DNA of 11,189 nucleotides from Bacteroidota bacterium (lineage in GTDB: Bacteria > Bacteroidota > Rhodothermia > Rhodothermales > UBA10348), in contig JAHEEH010000022.1 in NCBI GenBank assembly GCA_024640835.1, positions 1-11,189 on the forward strand, written 5' to 3'. The translations under genes were made by a program, and so were the position numbers. This document shows positions 4,511 to 11,189 of this stretch, in pieces. The notes under the pieces were generated by a model. That model was not told where the DNA came from, did not search any database, and saw only the letters and a list, made by a program, of their open reading frames with translations. Positions within the stretch are counted from its first letter, which is position 1. The number at the start of each line of letters is the position of its first letter.

Positions 4511-6757
4511 GTGATACTCTCCTCATCCATATTGCAGGGCACGGAGCTCGAGATCGAGCCGCGGTACCAGACGCAGCTCAACCAGCTGATCGAGGATTGC
4601 CGCGTGCACCTGGTGTCGGTGGACGACGACCTGATCCGCCGCGCGTTTCGCGTTGCGTACTGGGCCCACCGCAACGACCGGCGGGCGTCGGGCGAGCTTT
4701 ACATCGCGCATCCGCTGGCGGTGGCCTCCCTCTGCGTGCGGCACATCGGTCTCGACGACCTGACGGTCGCTGCCGCGCTCCTGCACGACGTGGTCGAGGA
4801 CACCGAGGTGACCCTCGACCTGATCCGGGACACGTTCGGCGAGACGCTGGCCGGAATCATCGATGGCCTGACGAAGATCTCCGGGGCCTTCGACAGCCGT
4901 GCCATCGGGCAGGCGGAAAACGTGCGGAAGCTGATGCTCTCGATGGCGTCGGATATCCGGGTGATTCTGGTCAAGTTCGCCGACCGTTTGCACAACATGC
5001 AGACGATCGAGTCCCTGCCCAAGCACAAGCAGTTCAAGATCGCGACGGAGACCCTGGAACTGTTCGCCCCGCTGGCGCACCGGTTCGGTTTCTTCGCCCT
5101 CCGGAGCGAGCTCGAGGATCTCTCCCTGCGCGTGCTGAACCCCGAAGCGTTCGAGGAGATCGTGCGGGGTCTCAGGAGCTCGAAGAAGGACCGGGATGGG
5201 TTTGTGGATCAGTTCATCGGCCCGATCCGTGATCGGCTGCGGGCGGACGGCTTCGACTTCGAGGTCTATGGCCGCTCCAAGAACCTGTTCTCCATCTACC
5301 GCAAGATGAAGCGGCAGGACAAGGCGCTGACCGAGGTCTACGACGTGTTCGCGATCCGGATCGTGCTCGAGTCGGAGGGGAAGAAGGGCAAGGAAGACTG
5401 CTGGCGGGTCTACTCCATCGTGACGGACCTCTACAAGCCGCTTCCGGAGCGATTCCGCGACTTCATTTCGGTGCCCAAGTCGAACGGATACCAGAGTCTC
5501 CACACGACGGTTCTGGGCCCCGGCGGGCGCCGGGTCGAGATCCAGATCCGCACGCGGGAAATGCACGAGGTAGCCGAGAAGGGCGTGGCCGCGCACTGGA
5601 AGTACAAGGAGAGCGTGGACCGATCCGACGAGGAGATGGACCGGTTTCTCGCCTGGGTTCGCGAACTGCTCGAAACGCCCCGCCCGGAGCAGGCCACCGA
5701 GTTCGTGAAGGATTTTCGCCTGAACCTGTACGACGAGGAGATCTACGTCTTCACGCCGCGGGGTGACCTCTTCACGCTTCCCCGCGGCGCTTCGCCCGTC
5801 GATTTTGCATTCCTGGTGCATACAGAGATCGGGTATCACTGCATCGGCGCGAAGGTCAATGGCAAGATGGTCCCGCTGTCGTACAAGCTGAACAGCGGAG
5901 ATCAGGTCGAGATCATCACGTCCAAGAAGCAGACCCCGAACCCGGACTGGATCAAGTTCGTGGTCACCCAGAAGGCCAGGGGCCGGATACGGCACTGGAT
6001 CAACGAGAAGAGGCGCAAGGCGTCCGAGCTGGGTCGGGACCTCTGGGAGAAGAAAGCCCAGAAGGCCGGTCTGGACCTCACGGAGCAGCAGTTGCAGCGT
6101 CTGGCTACACGCATGCGCTTCCCGAACGTGCAGCAGCTCTTCTACGAGATCGGGGTCGGGCTGTATGACGTGCAGGACCTTCTCAATTCCGCCCGTGGCG
6201 CGCAGCCCGAAGGAGAGGATGGAGAAGGAGATTCGCCCCGTCTTCAGTACGAGACCTTCCTGGATACGGCGCAGTCGTCGGCGAGCCCGGCGCTCATGAT
6301 CGACGGGGAGCTGCACACGGACATCGCCACGCACTACGCGTCGTGCTGCAATCCCATCCCTGGCGATGACGTGTTCGGGTACATCTCGCGCACCGGGTCC
6401 GTCAAGATCCATCGCATCAACTGCCGGAACGCACCGAACCTGCTGTTGAACCAGCCGGACCGCATCGTACCCGTCGAATGGAGCCGGCAAAAGGACGTCC
6501 AGTTCGTGGCGGCGCTCCGGGTGATGGGCGAGGATCGGGTCGGCATCGTGAGCGACATAACGACGGTGATTTCGAAGGACCTGCGGACGAACATTCGGTC
6601 GATCACCGTCTCATCGGAAGACGGAGTGTTCGAGGGGACGATCGTGCTCTACGTGAGCGACCTGCAGCACCTGAGGCGCCTGATCGACCGGATCAAGCGT
6701 CTGGCCGGGATTCACGGAGTGTATCGTTTCGAGGAAGACGCGGATTCTCATCGCTAG
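4511..6757 (+). CDS. relA: Bifunctional (p)ppGpp synthetase/hydrolase, Rel family
   Basis: Makes ppGpp from GDP or GTP plus ATP during starvation and degrades it otherwise; works on the ribosome in the cytoplasm. The 748 residues carry all family domains in order. Hydrolase HD domain (about 30-185): His67, His92-Asp93, Glu96-Asp97 (HDVVEDT), Asp158 and Asn162 are present, so hydrolysis should be active. Synthetase domain (about 240-370): GRSKNLFSIYRKM (254-266), YQSLHTTVLGPGG and EIQIRT. RFRD at 314-317 corresponds to the RXKD-type motif of bifunctional enzymes rather than EXDD of synthetase-only RelA. TGS domain (about 405-470), a cysteine/histidine zinc-finger region HYASCCNPIPGDD (608-620), and a C-terminal ACT domain (about 664-740). 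The start is GTG 4511; no ATG alternative fits. It stands alone after the rplQ terminator, with HU 82 bases downstream. Confidence 0.96.
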   Translation: MILSSSILQGTELEIEPRYQTQLNQLIEDCRVHLVSVDDDLIRRAFRVAYWAHRNDRRASGELYIAHPLAVASLCVRHIGLDDLTVAAALLHDVVEDTEVTLDLIRDTFGETLAGIIDGLTKISGAFDSRAIGQAENVRKLMLSMASDIRVILVKFADRLHNMQTIESLPKHKQFKIATETLELFAPLAHRFGFFALRSELEDLSLRVLNPEAFEEIVRGLRSSKKDRDGFVDQFIGPIRDRLRADGFDFEVYGRSKNLFSIYRKMKRQDKALTEVYDVFAIRIVLESEGKKGKEDCWRVYSIVTDLYKPLPERFRDFISVPKSNGYQSLHTTVLGPGGRRVEIQIRTREMHEVAEKGVAAHWKYKESVDRSDEEMDRFLAWVRELLETPRPEQATEFVKDFRLNLYDEEIYVFTPRGDLFTLPRGASPVDFAFLVHTEIGYHCIGAKVNGKMVPLSYKLNSGDQVEIITSKKQTPNPDWIKFVVTQKARGRIRHWINEKRRKASELGRDLWEKKAQKAGLDLTEQQLQRLATRMRFPNVQQLFYEIGVGLYDVQDLLNSARGAQPEGEDGEGDSPRLQYETFLDTAQSSASPALMIDGELHTDIATHYASCCNPIPGDDVFGYISRTGSVKIHRINCRNAPNLLLNQPDRIVPVEWSRQKDVQFVAALRVMGEDRVGIVSDITTVISKDLRTNIRSITVSSEDGVFEGTIVLYVSDLQHLRRLIDRIKRLAGIHGVYRFEEDADSHR

Positions 6758-6772
6758 CCGGCCCCGGTTCGG

Positions 6773-6830
6773 TTGACAATCGTCGCGTGCTGCCGTTACT
6801 TGTTATCTCATTGGATTCACGCGATTTAAT
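6773..6830 (+). promoter_or_regulatory. Possible promoter region of the HU-family gene
   Basis: The 82-base rel-HU spacer is clearly richer in A and T than its surroundings. A perfect -35 hexamer TTGACA lies at 6773-6778, but the sequence 16 bases on (GTTACT, 6795-6800) is a poor -10. Separately, TTTAAT (6825-6830) matches five of six -10 positions and has a weak TTGTTA (6800-6805) 19 bases upstream. Use of the second would put transcription within a few bases of the ATG at 6840, giving a nearly leaderless message. No terminator follows rel. Confidence 0.35.
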
Positions 6831-6839
6831 GCCATTGAG

Positions 6840-7235
6840 ATGACGGCCCGCTCCAGAACCCTGACGAAGAAGGATGTTGCCCGTCGTGTCGCCGACCTCG
6901 TCGGTGAGCCCATCTACAAGTGTGAGCCCTGGGTGGGGTCGGTCGTCGACGCCATCGGTCAGCTCATGATGGAGGCGGATCCGGAAATTCGAATTGAAAT
7001 GCGCGATTTTGGCGTATTCGAGGTCAAGAAGACCAAGGCCAAGCCGAAGGCCCGCAACCCGAAGACGAACGAGACGGTCTTCATTCCGAGCCGCCGGAAG
7101 ACCCACTTCAAGCCGTCGAAGCGGCTCAAGGAGGTCCTTCAGCAGCCGCTGCAGGAACTCAATTACGCGGTTCCTGAAGGCAGCGCCGACTTTGCGGGCA
7201 TTCCGGCGGAGTTGAACGAGGTCCAACTCGGGTAA
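6840..7235 (+). CDS. HU/IHF-family nucleoid DNA-binding protein
   Basis: A small dimeric protein that bends and compacts DNA. Of 131 residues, about 7-100 match the family: the N-terminal helical dimerisation part (LTKKDVARRVADLV then VVDAIGQLMM), the turn into the sheet (RIEMRDFGVFEVKK, 51-64), and the beta-arm with the signature RNPKTNETVFIPSRRKTHFKPS (72-93), whose RNP(K)T segment contacts the minor groove. It is longer than the usual 90-100 residues: about 30 residues, rich in Glu, Pro and Ala, extend the C-terminus, and the N-terminus has about six extra residues. A cysteine (Cys28) sits in the second helix region. It could be called HU or IHF; sequence alone does not decide. No Shine-Dalgarno precedes the ATG. 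Confidence 0.93.
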   Translation: MTARSRTLTKKDVARRVADLVGEPIYKCEPWVGSVVDAIGQLMMEADPEIRIEMRDFGVFEVKKTKAKPKARNPKTNETVFIPSRRKTHFKPSKRLKEVLQQPLQELNYAVPEGSADFAGIPAELNEVQLG

Positions 7236-7260
7236 GGCGCCTACCGGGGAATCGTGCGGC

Positions 7261-7698
7261 ATGAGCGAAGGGCGGATCGTGGGAATCGACTACGGTACCA
7301 GGCGCGTCGGCATCGCCATGTCCGATCCCCTGGGGATCTTCTCCCAGCCCGTGGGAACGTTTGATCCCGACGAGGCCATCAGGAAGCTTCGAGCGATCGG
7401 CGATGGAGACGGAATTCGGACCATCGTCATAGGGTGGCCGCTCTCGGAGGACGGTCGCGAAACCGAATCCACGAGGCGCGTGGACCTGTATGTCCGACGG
7501 ATCCGGAATGCGCTCGGAAAGGTGGAAGTCGTCCGGTGGGACGAGCGGTACACGAGCGAGGAAGCCCGTGACCGACTCCGGGGCCGAGGTCCGGTCGGCT
7601 TGGGGCGGCTGGACACGGCGGCAGCCGGGATCATTCTGCAGGAGTTCCTGGACAGCCGCGCAGGGGGGGCGGGGAACACGACTGAAGTCCTCAGGTAG
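7261..7698 (+). CDS. ruvX: Holliday-junction resolvase-like protein RuvX/YqgF
   Basis: An RNase H-fold protein; in E. coli YqgF is required for maturation of the 16S rRNA 5' end, and relatives act on Holliday junctions. The 145-residue length is normal. Motifs: GIDYGTRRVGIA (8-19) with Asp10, IVIGWPLSEDG (55-65, usual form GLP), WDERYTS (93-99) with Glu95, and LDTAAAGIILQEFLD (117-131) with Asp118, so the predicted acidic catalytic residues are in place. A GGGGA patch ends 10 bases before the ATG and is the likely ribosome-binding site. It lies 25 bases after HU and 24 before the deformylase gene, likely in one transcript. The tail after residue 131 is short and Gly-rich. Confidence 0.95.
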   Translation: MSEGRIVGIDYGTRRVGIAMSDPLGIFSQPVGTFDPDEAIRKLRAIGDGDGIRTIVIGWPLSEDGRETESTRRVDLYVRRIRNALGKVEVVRWDERYTSEEARDRLRGRGPVGLGRLDTAAAGIILQEFLDSRAGGAGNTTEVLR

Positions 7699-7722
7699 GG
7701 GAGGGCCGTTGCCTGTCGATCG

Positions 7723-8295
7723 ATGATTCTTCCAATCCACGTATACGGCGATCCCGTGCTTCGGGAGCAGACCGTGGTTGTCGAGCAGGACAGTCCCGGG
7801 CTGCAGGCTCTCATCGACTCCATGATCGAGACGATGCGGGGCGCGGAAGGCATCGGGCTCGCAGCGCCCCAGGTGGGTCGCTCGGAGCGTCTTTTCGTCG
7901 TGGATCTCGAACCGTACGGCGAACCCGGTCCCGACGGTGAGTCGGCCTGGCCTCCGCAGCCCATGGTCTTCATCAACCCGGTGATCGACGAGGAGTCGGA
8001 CGAGGAGTGCGAATTCGAGGAGGGATGTCTTTCCATCCCCGATCTCCGGGAAATCGTCGTCCGGCCCGAGCGTATCCGCGTGAGCTACCTGGACAGGTCT
8101 TTCTCGCCACAGGTTCTCGATGCCGACGACATACTCGCCCGCGTCATCCAGCACGAGTACGACCACCTGGACGGCGTCCTCTTCGTAGACCGGATCTCGG
8201 TCTTTCGCCGTCGGCTGCTGCAACGGCGGCTTCGCGATATGGCGCGAGGCGAGGTGAGCGCGGAGTATCCGCTGGTGCCGCCCGGGGCCGGCTGA
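7723..8295 (+). CDS. def: Peptide deformylase
   Basis: Removes the formyl group from the N-terminal formylmethionine of new proteins, the step before methionine aminopeptidase. The 190 residues contain all three motifs of active enzymes: GIGLAAPQ (43-50), EGCLS (100-104) with metal-binding Cys102, and HEYDH (144-148) with metal ligands His144 and His148 and catalytic Glu145. There is a mild insertion of acidic and proline residues (about 60-80, 90-98) between motifs 1 and 2. A strong purine patch, AGGGGAGGG at 7697-7705, overlaps the ruvX stop but lies 17 bases from the ATG, farther than usual; no alternative in-frame start brings it closer. It ends only 12 bases from the stop of the opposing permease gene. 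Confidence 0.96.
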   Translation: MILPIHVYGDPVLREQTVVVEQDSPGLQALIDSMIETMRGAEGIGLAAPQVGRSERLFVVDLEPYGEPGPDGESAWPPQPMVFINPVIDEESDEECEFEEGCLSIPDLREIVVRPERIRVSYLDRSFSPQVLDADDILARVIQHEYDHLDGVLFVDRISVFRRRLLQRRLRDMARGEVSAEYPLVPPGAG

Positions 8296-8307
8296 GCGGT
8301 TGTCGGA

Positions 8308-9108
8308 TCAGGCGCGCCGCGAAACAAACACCAGGCCGAAAAAGAGCGCTGCCTGGAGCAGGACGATTGTAGCCCCGCTGGGGATATCGATGAGGTAGGA
8401 GACGACCAGGCCGGCCAGCGACGACACCGCTCCGATGATCACCGCCCGGACGGTCATGTGCCTGAACGTGGGCGAGACCAGGCGGGCCGAGGCGGCAGGG
8501 ATGACGAGGAAAGCCGTCATGAGAATGATGCCGACGACCTTGACCGAGACCACGATGGTCACGGCCAGCAGCGTGAAGAGTACATAATCGTCGCGGTCGA
8601 CCGGAAGACGCTCCGCGCGGGCGGATTCCTCGTCGAACGAGGCGTAGGCCCATCTCCCCCAGAGTCGTGGCAACGTGGCAAGGCCGACCGCGAGCATGGC
8701 GCCGGCCAGCAGCACGTCGGTCGGTGACACCGACAGAACGGAGCCGAACAGGTACGTGAATGCGTCGACGGTGATGCCGCGTCGAATGGAGAGGAATACG
8801 AGCCCCAGGGCGACCGAGACCGCGAAGAAGACACCCACGGCCGTGTCTCCGGCGAGACGGGTGTGGCGTCGGACCCAGTTGATGCCGAGCGACACCATTA
8901 CCGTGAAGGGAACCGCGACCACGAGCGGCTCCGTTCCAAGCAGCAATCCGAGCGCCACGCCACCGAACGCCGCGTGAGACAGGCCCGCACCGAGGAAGCT
9001 CATTCTGCGCTGCACGACGAACACGCCGAAGTAGCTTGCGAGCATGCCGACGAGGACGCCGCCGGCCAGGGCACGCTGCATGAACGGATGGGAGAGCAGG
9101 TCCATCAT
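8308..9108 (-). CDS. Metal ABC transporter permease (zinc/manganese type)
   Basis: Inner-membrane channel of an ABC-3 family importer for divalent metal. The 266 residues form about eight or nine hydrophobic segments. Family landmarks are MSFLGAGLSHAAFGGVALG (36-54) and VKVVGIILMTAFLVIPAASARL (189-210), the loop that couples to the ATPase. The start is ATGATG at 9108, where the first ATG overlaps the stop of the ATPase gene as ATGA; a second in-frame ATG follows at once. A strong Shine-Dalgarno site lies at proper distance. Metal specificity (Zn, Mn or Fe) cannot be read from the permease. It ends tail to tail with the deformylase gene and no terminator is visible between them. Confidence 0.95.
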   Translation of the reverse strand: MMDLLSHPFMQRALAGGVLVGMLASYFGVFVVQRRMSFLGAGLSHAAFGGVALGLLLGTEPLVVAVPFTVMVSLGINWVRRHTRLAGDTAVGVFFAVSVALGLVFLSIRRGITVDAFTYLFGSVLSVSPTDVLLAGAMLAVGLATLPRLWGRWAYASFDEESARAERLPVDRDDYVLFTLLAVTIVVSVKVVGIILMTAFLVIPAASARLVSPTFRHMTVRAVIIGAVSSLAGLVVSYLIDIPSGATIVLLQAALFFGLVFVSRRA

Positions 9109-9854
9109 GTCGCTGTTCCTCCCCGCGGTGCAGCATGGGCGTGACCCACGTGGCCGAATGCCCGTCGAAGCTGTTCCTCTCCGAACGCTTCTTCGGTCGG
9201 GCCAAAGGCAATCTGGCGGCCCCGCAGGAGAAGGACGTGGGTGGCGTGATACTGTGCTGCGTCCCAGTCGTGCGTCACGAGAACCACGGTCGTCCCGTGG
9301 GAGGAGCGGAACCGGTCCAGCTGGGCGTGGAGGTCGGCCGTTCCTACGGCGTCGACTCCTGCCTCGGGCTCGTCAAGAAGCAGCAACCCGGGATCCCGCA
9401 TGGCGGCGCGCGCCAGGTAGATGCGTTGAAGCTCTCCGCCGGAGAGGGCTCCGATCGGGCGGTCGACCAGGTGCCTGGCTCCGACCTGGTCCAGGGCAGC
9501 CTCCGCCACGTCACGATCAGTCTTCGAGATGCGGCCCGGCCAGCGACCCCGATCGGCCGTGAGCACCAGATCGATGGCACGGGCCGGAAAGATCCGGTCG
9601 AGCGACTTGATCTGCGGAACGTATCCGATCGAGCCACGAGGAAGGTCGTTCCCGTCACGCCCCATGATCCGGTACGACCCTGCGGAGGGCTTGACGAGCC
9701 CCACAAGGGTACGGAGAAGGGTGGACTTTCCACTCCCGTTGGGTCCGAGAATGGCCAGCATGGAGCCCGCCGGAAGTCGGAACGTGATGTCCTGGAGGAC
9801 GTCGCGATCCCCCAGGGTCACGCGCAGGTGTTCGGTTCGGACGGCGTCGGTCAT
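9105..9854 (-). CDS. Metal ABC transporter ATP-binding protein
   Basis: Cytoplasmic ATPase that powers the permease. In 249 residues it has Walker A GPNGSGKST (37-45), the Q-loop in GYVPQ (Gln81), signature LSGGELQ (137-143), Walker B LLLLDEPEAGVD (157-168, Asp161 and Glu162) and the switch histidine in VTHD (His195). The pattern VPQ...D..FP and the DxxxxLLLLDEP layout match the ZnuC/MntB group. The last 20 residues contain FGHVGHAHAAP, a small histidine cluster that could bind metal. Start at 9854 overlaps the binding-protein stop as ATGA; the stop overlaps the permease start in the same way, so translation is coupled along the operon. Confidence 0.95.
   Translation of the reverse strand: MTDAVRTEHLRVTLGDRDVLQDITFRLPAGSMLAILGPNGSGKSTLLRTLVGLVKPSAGSYRIMGRDGNDLPRGSIGYVPQIKSLDRIFPARAIDLVLTADRGRWPGRISKTDRDVAEAALDQVGARHLVDRPIGALSGGELQRIYLARAAMRDPGLLLLDEPEAGVDAVGTADLHAQLDRFRSSHGTTVVLVTHDWDAAQYHATHVLLLRGRQIAFGPTEEAFGEEQLRRAFGHVGHAHAAPRGGTAT
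9116..9124 (-). promoter_or_regulatory. Ribosome-binding site of the permease gene
   Basis: On the minus strand GGGGAGGAA lies 7-8 bases before the permease ATG, inside the ATPase coding region. It is the one clear, well-spaced Shine-Dalgarno in the window, which shows the organism can use such sites although most genes here lack one. Confidence 0.7.
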
Positions 9855-10705
9855 GATTTCGGCAGGGCCTCCGCGATCGAGAGCAGCAGCCGCGCGTAGT
9901 CGGGTGCGGAGTCAGGATTCCCCACGGCGTCAACCGCAACGTACGGAACCCGGGCGGCCTCCGCGACCGCCCGTGCGGCACCATCGGGGAGTGTCGCCTG
10001 TCCCACGACCGCTATGGATCCACGGGCGGCGTCGATCATCGCCCCCATACGGGACGCGGACGGTTCGACGCCCTCGCTCTCCTCGATGGATCCGGCGATC
10101 CGTGGTCCGAACCGGGCAGACCACCACCCCAGGAAGGGCCCGGAGGTCACCACGTGCTCCGTTGCGATACCGGCCGTCATGCCGCGGATACGGTCGACAA
10201 GGCCCGGGATGGTCGCGGCGAACGCGAGAGAGCGGTCCCTGTATCCGTCGCATCCGGGCGGATCGACGTCGCACAGAGCTCCGGCAAGATGGGGAAGGGC
10301 CGCCCTCACGGCTTCGGGATCGAGCCATACGTGGGGGTCCACCCCGACCATCGAAGCGTGCGACGCCGAATCCGGGACCAGGTCCAGGAGGGCAACGGAA
10401 GGGACTGGGACGAGGTCGCTCACCCATCCGTCCACTCCGGCCCCGGCCCTCAGCACTAGCTGGGCGCGGGACAATTCACGAAGATCGGAGGGCCTCGGCT
10501 CGAACGCGTGGGGACTAGCGCCGGTCGGAAGGAGCACGTGGACGGTGCCCTCAGGGCCCAAGAGAGGGGCGACGATCGTCGAGAGGGCATGAAAGGTCAC
10601 CACGACCTCGATCCCGTGCCGGGCCTGATCGGGAGGGGGGCCGCAGGACTCCCCGAGCAGGGCCGCAACGGCAAGAAGCGCAGGCAGGAAGCGGTCCGGC
10701 ATCAT
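9851..10705 (-). CDS. Metal ABC transporter substrate-binding protein, altered metal site
   Basis: Extracytoplasmic cluster A-I (ZnuA/TroA-like) binding protein that delivers metal to the permease. I start it at 10705, where ATG overlaps the epimerase stop as ATGA and is followed by a hydrophobic signal segment (PDRFLPALLAVAALLG); this gives 284 residues. A longer frame from 10762 would add 19 residues inside the epimerase gene. Cys21 after GES may be a lipoprotein site, but Glu at -2 departs from the usual lipobox. First ligand His66 (TGASPHAFEP) and second ligand His125 (DPHVWLDP) are present, and an Asp lies near the end (VAVDAVGNPD, Asp259 or Asp265). The third ligand, His in Zn-type or Glu in Mn-type proteins, should be at residue 189 (VVTSGPFLGWW) but is Gly. 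No His-rich loop is present. Confidence 0.9.
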   Translation of the reverse strand: MMPDRFLPALLAVAALLGESCGPPPDQARHGIEVVVTFHALSTIVAPLLGPEGTVHVLLPTGASPHAFEPRPSDLRELSRAQLVLRAGAGVDGWVSDLVPVPSVALLDLVPDSASHASMVGVDPHVWLDPEAVRAALPHLAGALCDVDPPGCDGYRDRSLAFAATIPGLVDRIRGMTAGIATEHVVTSGPFLGWWSARFGPRIAGSIEESEGVEPSASRMGAMIDAARGSIAVVGQATLPDGAARAVAEAARVPYVAVDAVGNPDSAPDYARLLLSIAEALPKS

Positions 10706-11189
10706 CGAGTGTAGTGTGCTGCAATCCGTGCGGCCGTCTCGGAGAACGGGCGTGAGCTCCATCCCAGCTCGGCCCTGGCCCTGGACGAGTCGTACCGGAT
10801 TCGCTCCGAAGCGATCCTCGCCGACTCCCGATCGAGCCCCGCTCCTCCACTCCGCGGGGCCGACAGGATCCGGGACACGAGACCGACGGCGGAGAGCACG
10901 AACGGTGCGAGGCGTATCCGCGGGCGCGGGCGGCCCATGGCGTCGGCCAGGGCGCCGAGGATGTCATCCCACGACAGGTTCTCGCCCCCGAGCAGGTATC
11001 GCCGTCCCGTCACACCTTTCTCTGCCGCGAGGAGCATGCCGGAAACCACGTCCTCCACGTCCACGACACTGGTCGCCCCGGCCGGGTACGCCCGTACGAA
11101 ACCCTTCCACACCAGTTCTACGATCCGCGTGGTGTTCTCGCCGGAGCGACCGGGCCCGAAAACGAGCGACGGATTGACGATGACGACGT
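10702..11189 (-). CDS. NAD-dependent epimerase/dehydratase (HpnA/DFR-like), 5' end missing
   Basis: Extended short-chain dehydrogenase; the visible C-terminal 161 residues lack the NAD-binding Gly motif and the YxxxK catalytic site, which lie beyond the right edge. The frame is open through the edge and reads VVIVNPSLVFGPGRSG at the start of what is visible, the conserved NPS..FGPG turn of this family. Then come VVDVEDVVSGMLLAAEKG and GRRYLLGGENLSWDDIL, as in hopanoid-associated HpnA and dihydroflavonol reductase-like proteins. A GTG at 11112 is internal, not the start. The substrate cannot be told: nucleotide sugar, terpenoid or other. The stop overlaps the start of the metal-binding protein as ATGA, placing it first in the visible operon. 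Confidence 0.88.
   Translation of the reverse strand, partial: VVIVNPSLVFGPGRSGENTTRIVELVWKGFVRAYPAGATSVVDVEDVVSGMLLAAEKGVTGRRYLLGGENLSWDDILGALADAMGRPRPRIRLAPFVLSAVGLVSRILSAPRSGGAGLDRESARIASERIRYDSSRARAELGWSSRPFSETAARIAAHYTR

Noticed and set aside
4523..6490. 655-codon open frame on the minus strand opposite rel
   Set aside because: Antisense frame opened by high GC codon bias; no recognisable domain, while the plus strand encodes a complete Rel.
8281..8312. Possible bidirectional terminator between the deformylase and permease genes
   Set aside because: Only short GC stems and no T-run on either strand; the 12-base gap leaves no room for a convincing terminator.
9135..10518. Large plus-strand open frames opposite the ABC ATPase and binding protein
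   Set aside because: They run antisense to proteins with complete family motifs and themselves show only Arg/Pro/Gly-rich composition.
10706..10762. Upstream start of the metal-binding protein adding 19 residues
   Set aside because: It would lie inside the epimerase gene and put a charged, non-signal stretch before the hydrophobic signal segment; the ATGA start at 10705 fits operon spacing and secretion.

Overview
This is a GC-rich bacterial chromosomal segment with dense, near-universal genes and both ends cut inside genes. Gene order, protein style (200-aa S4 without zinc cysteines, 38-residue L36 without cysteines, 325-aa alpha subunit ending in a GMDVDKYLEEV-like tail) and the scarcity of Shine-Dalgarno sites suggest an environmental Gemmatimonadota-like lineage. 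That placement is inference from resemblance, not from a search.

Layout. Plus strand, 1-4356: the end of the spc operon and the whole alpha operon, as map (partial), rpmJ, rpsM, rpsK, rpsD, rpoA, rplQ. The infA gene usual between map and rpmJ is not there. rplQ carries a long C-terminal tail built from eight 36-bp tandem repeats and is followed by a textbook intrinsic terminator at 4380-4415. Plus strand, 4511-8295: a bifunctional Rel (ppGpp synthetase/hydrolase), an HU/IHF-family DNA-binding protein, RuvX/YqgF (16S rRNA processing / Holliday-junction resolvase family) and peptide deformylase. Minus strand, 8308-11189, converging on the deformylase gene: a four-gene, translationally coupled operon of an NAD-dependent epimerase (partial), then substrate-binding protein, ATPase and permease of a zinc/manganese-type ABC importer. 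All three junctions in this operon are ATGA overlaps.

How the parts fit. The plus-strand genes mostly serve ribosome assembly, transcription and nascent-protein N-terminal processing (deformylase plus methionine aminopeptidase, both metalloenzymes), with Rel setting ppGpp, the usual controller of such operons. The minus-strand operon imports a divalent metal, but its binding protein lacks the third ligand expected for the family.

No CRISPR, phage, insertion sequence, defence system or new protein family is visible. The least explained signal is in the RNA: every spacer of the alpha operon can fold. The 110-base rpsK-rpsD spacer holds three successive hairpins ending 13 bases before the rpsD start, a good candidate for an S4 autoregulatory leader in an unusual place. 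The rpsD-rpoA spacer holds a hairpin with tandem G-A pairs. There is no gene-free stretch over 300 bases; the longest is the 154 bases between rplQ and rel.
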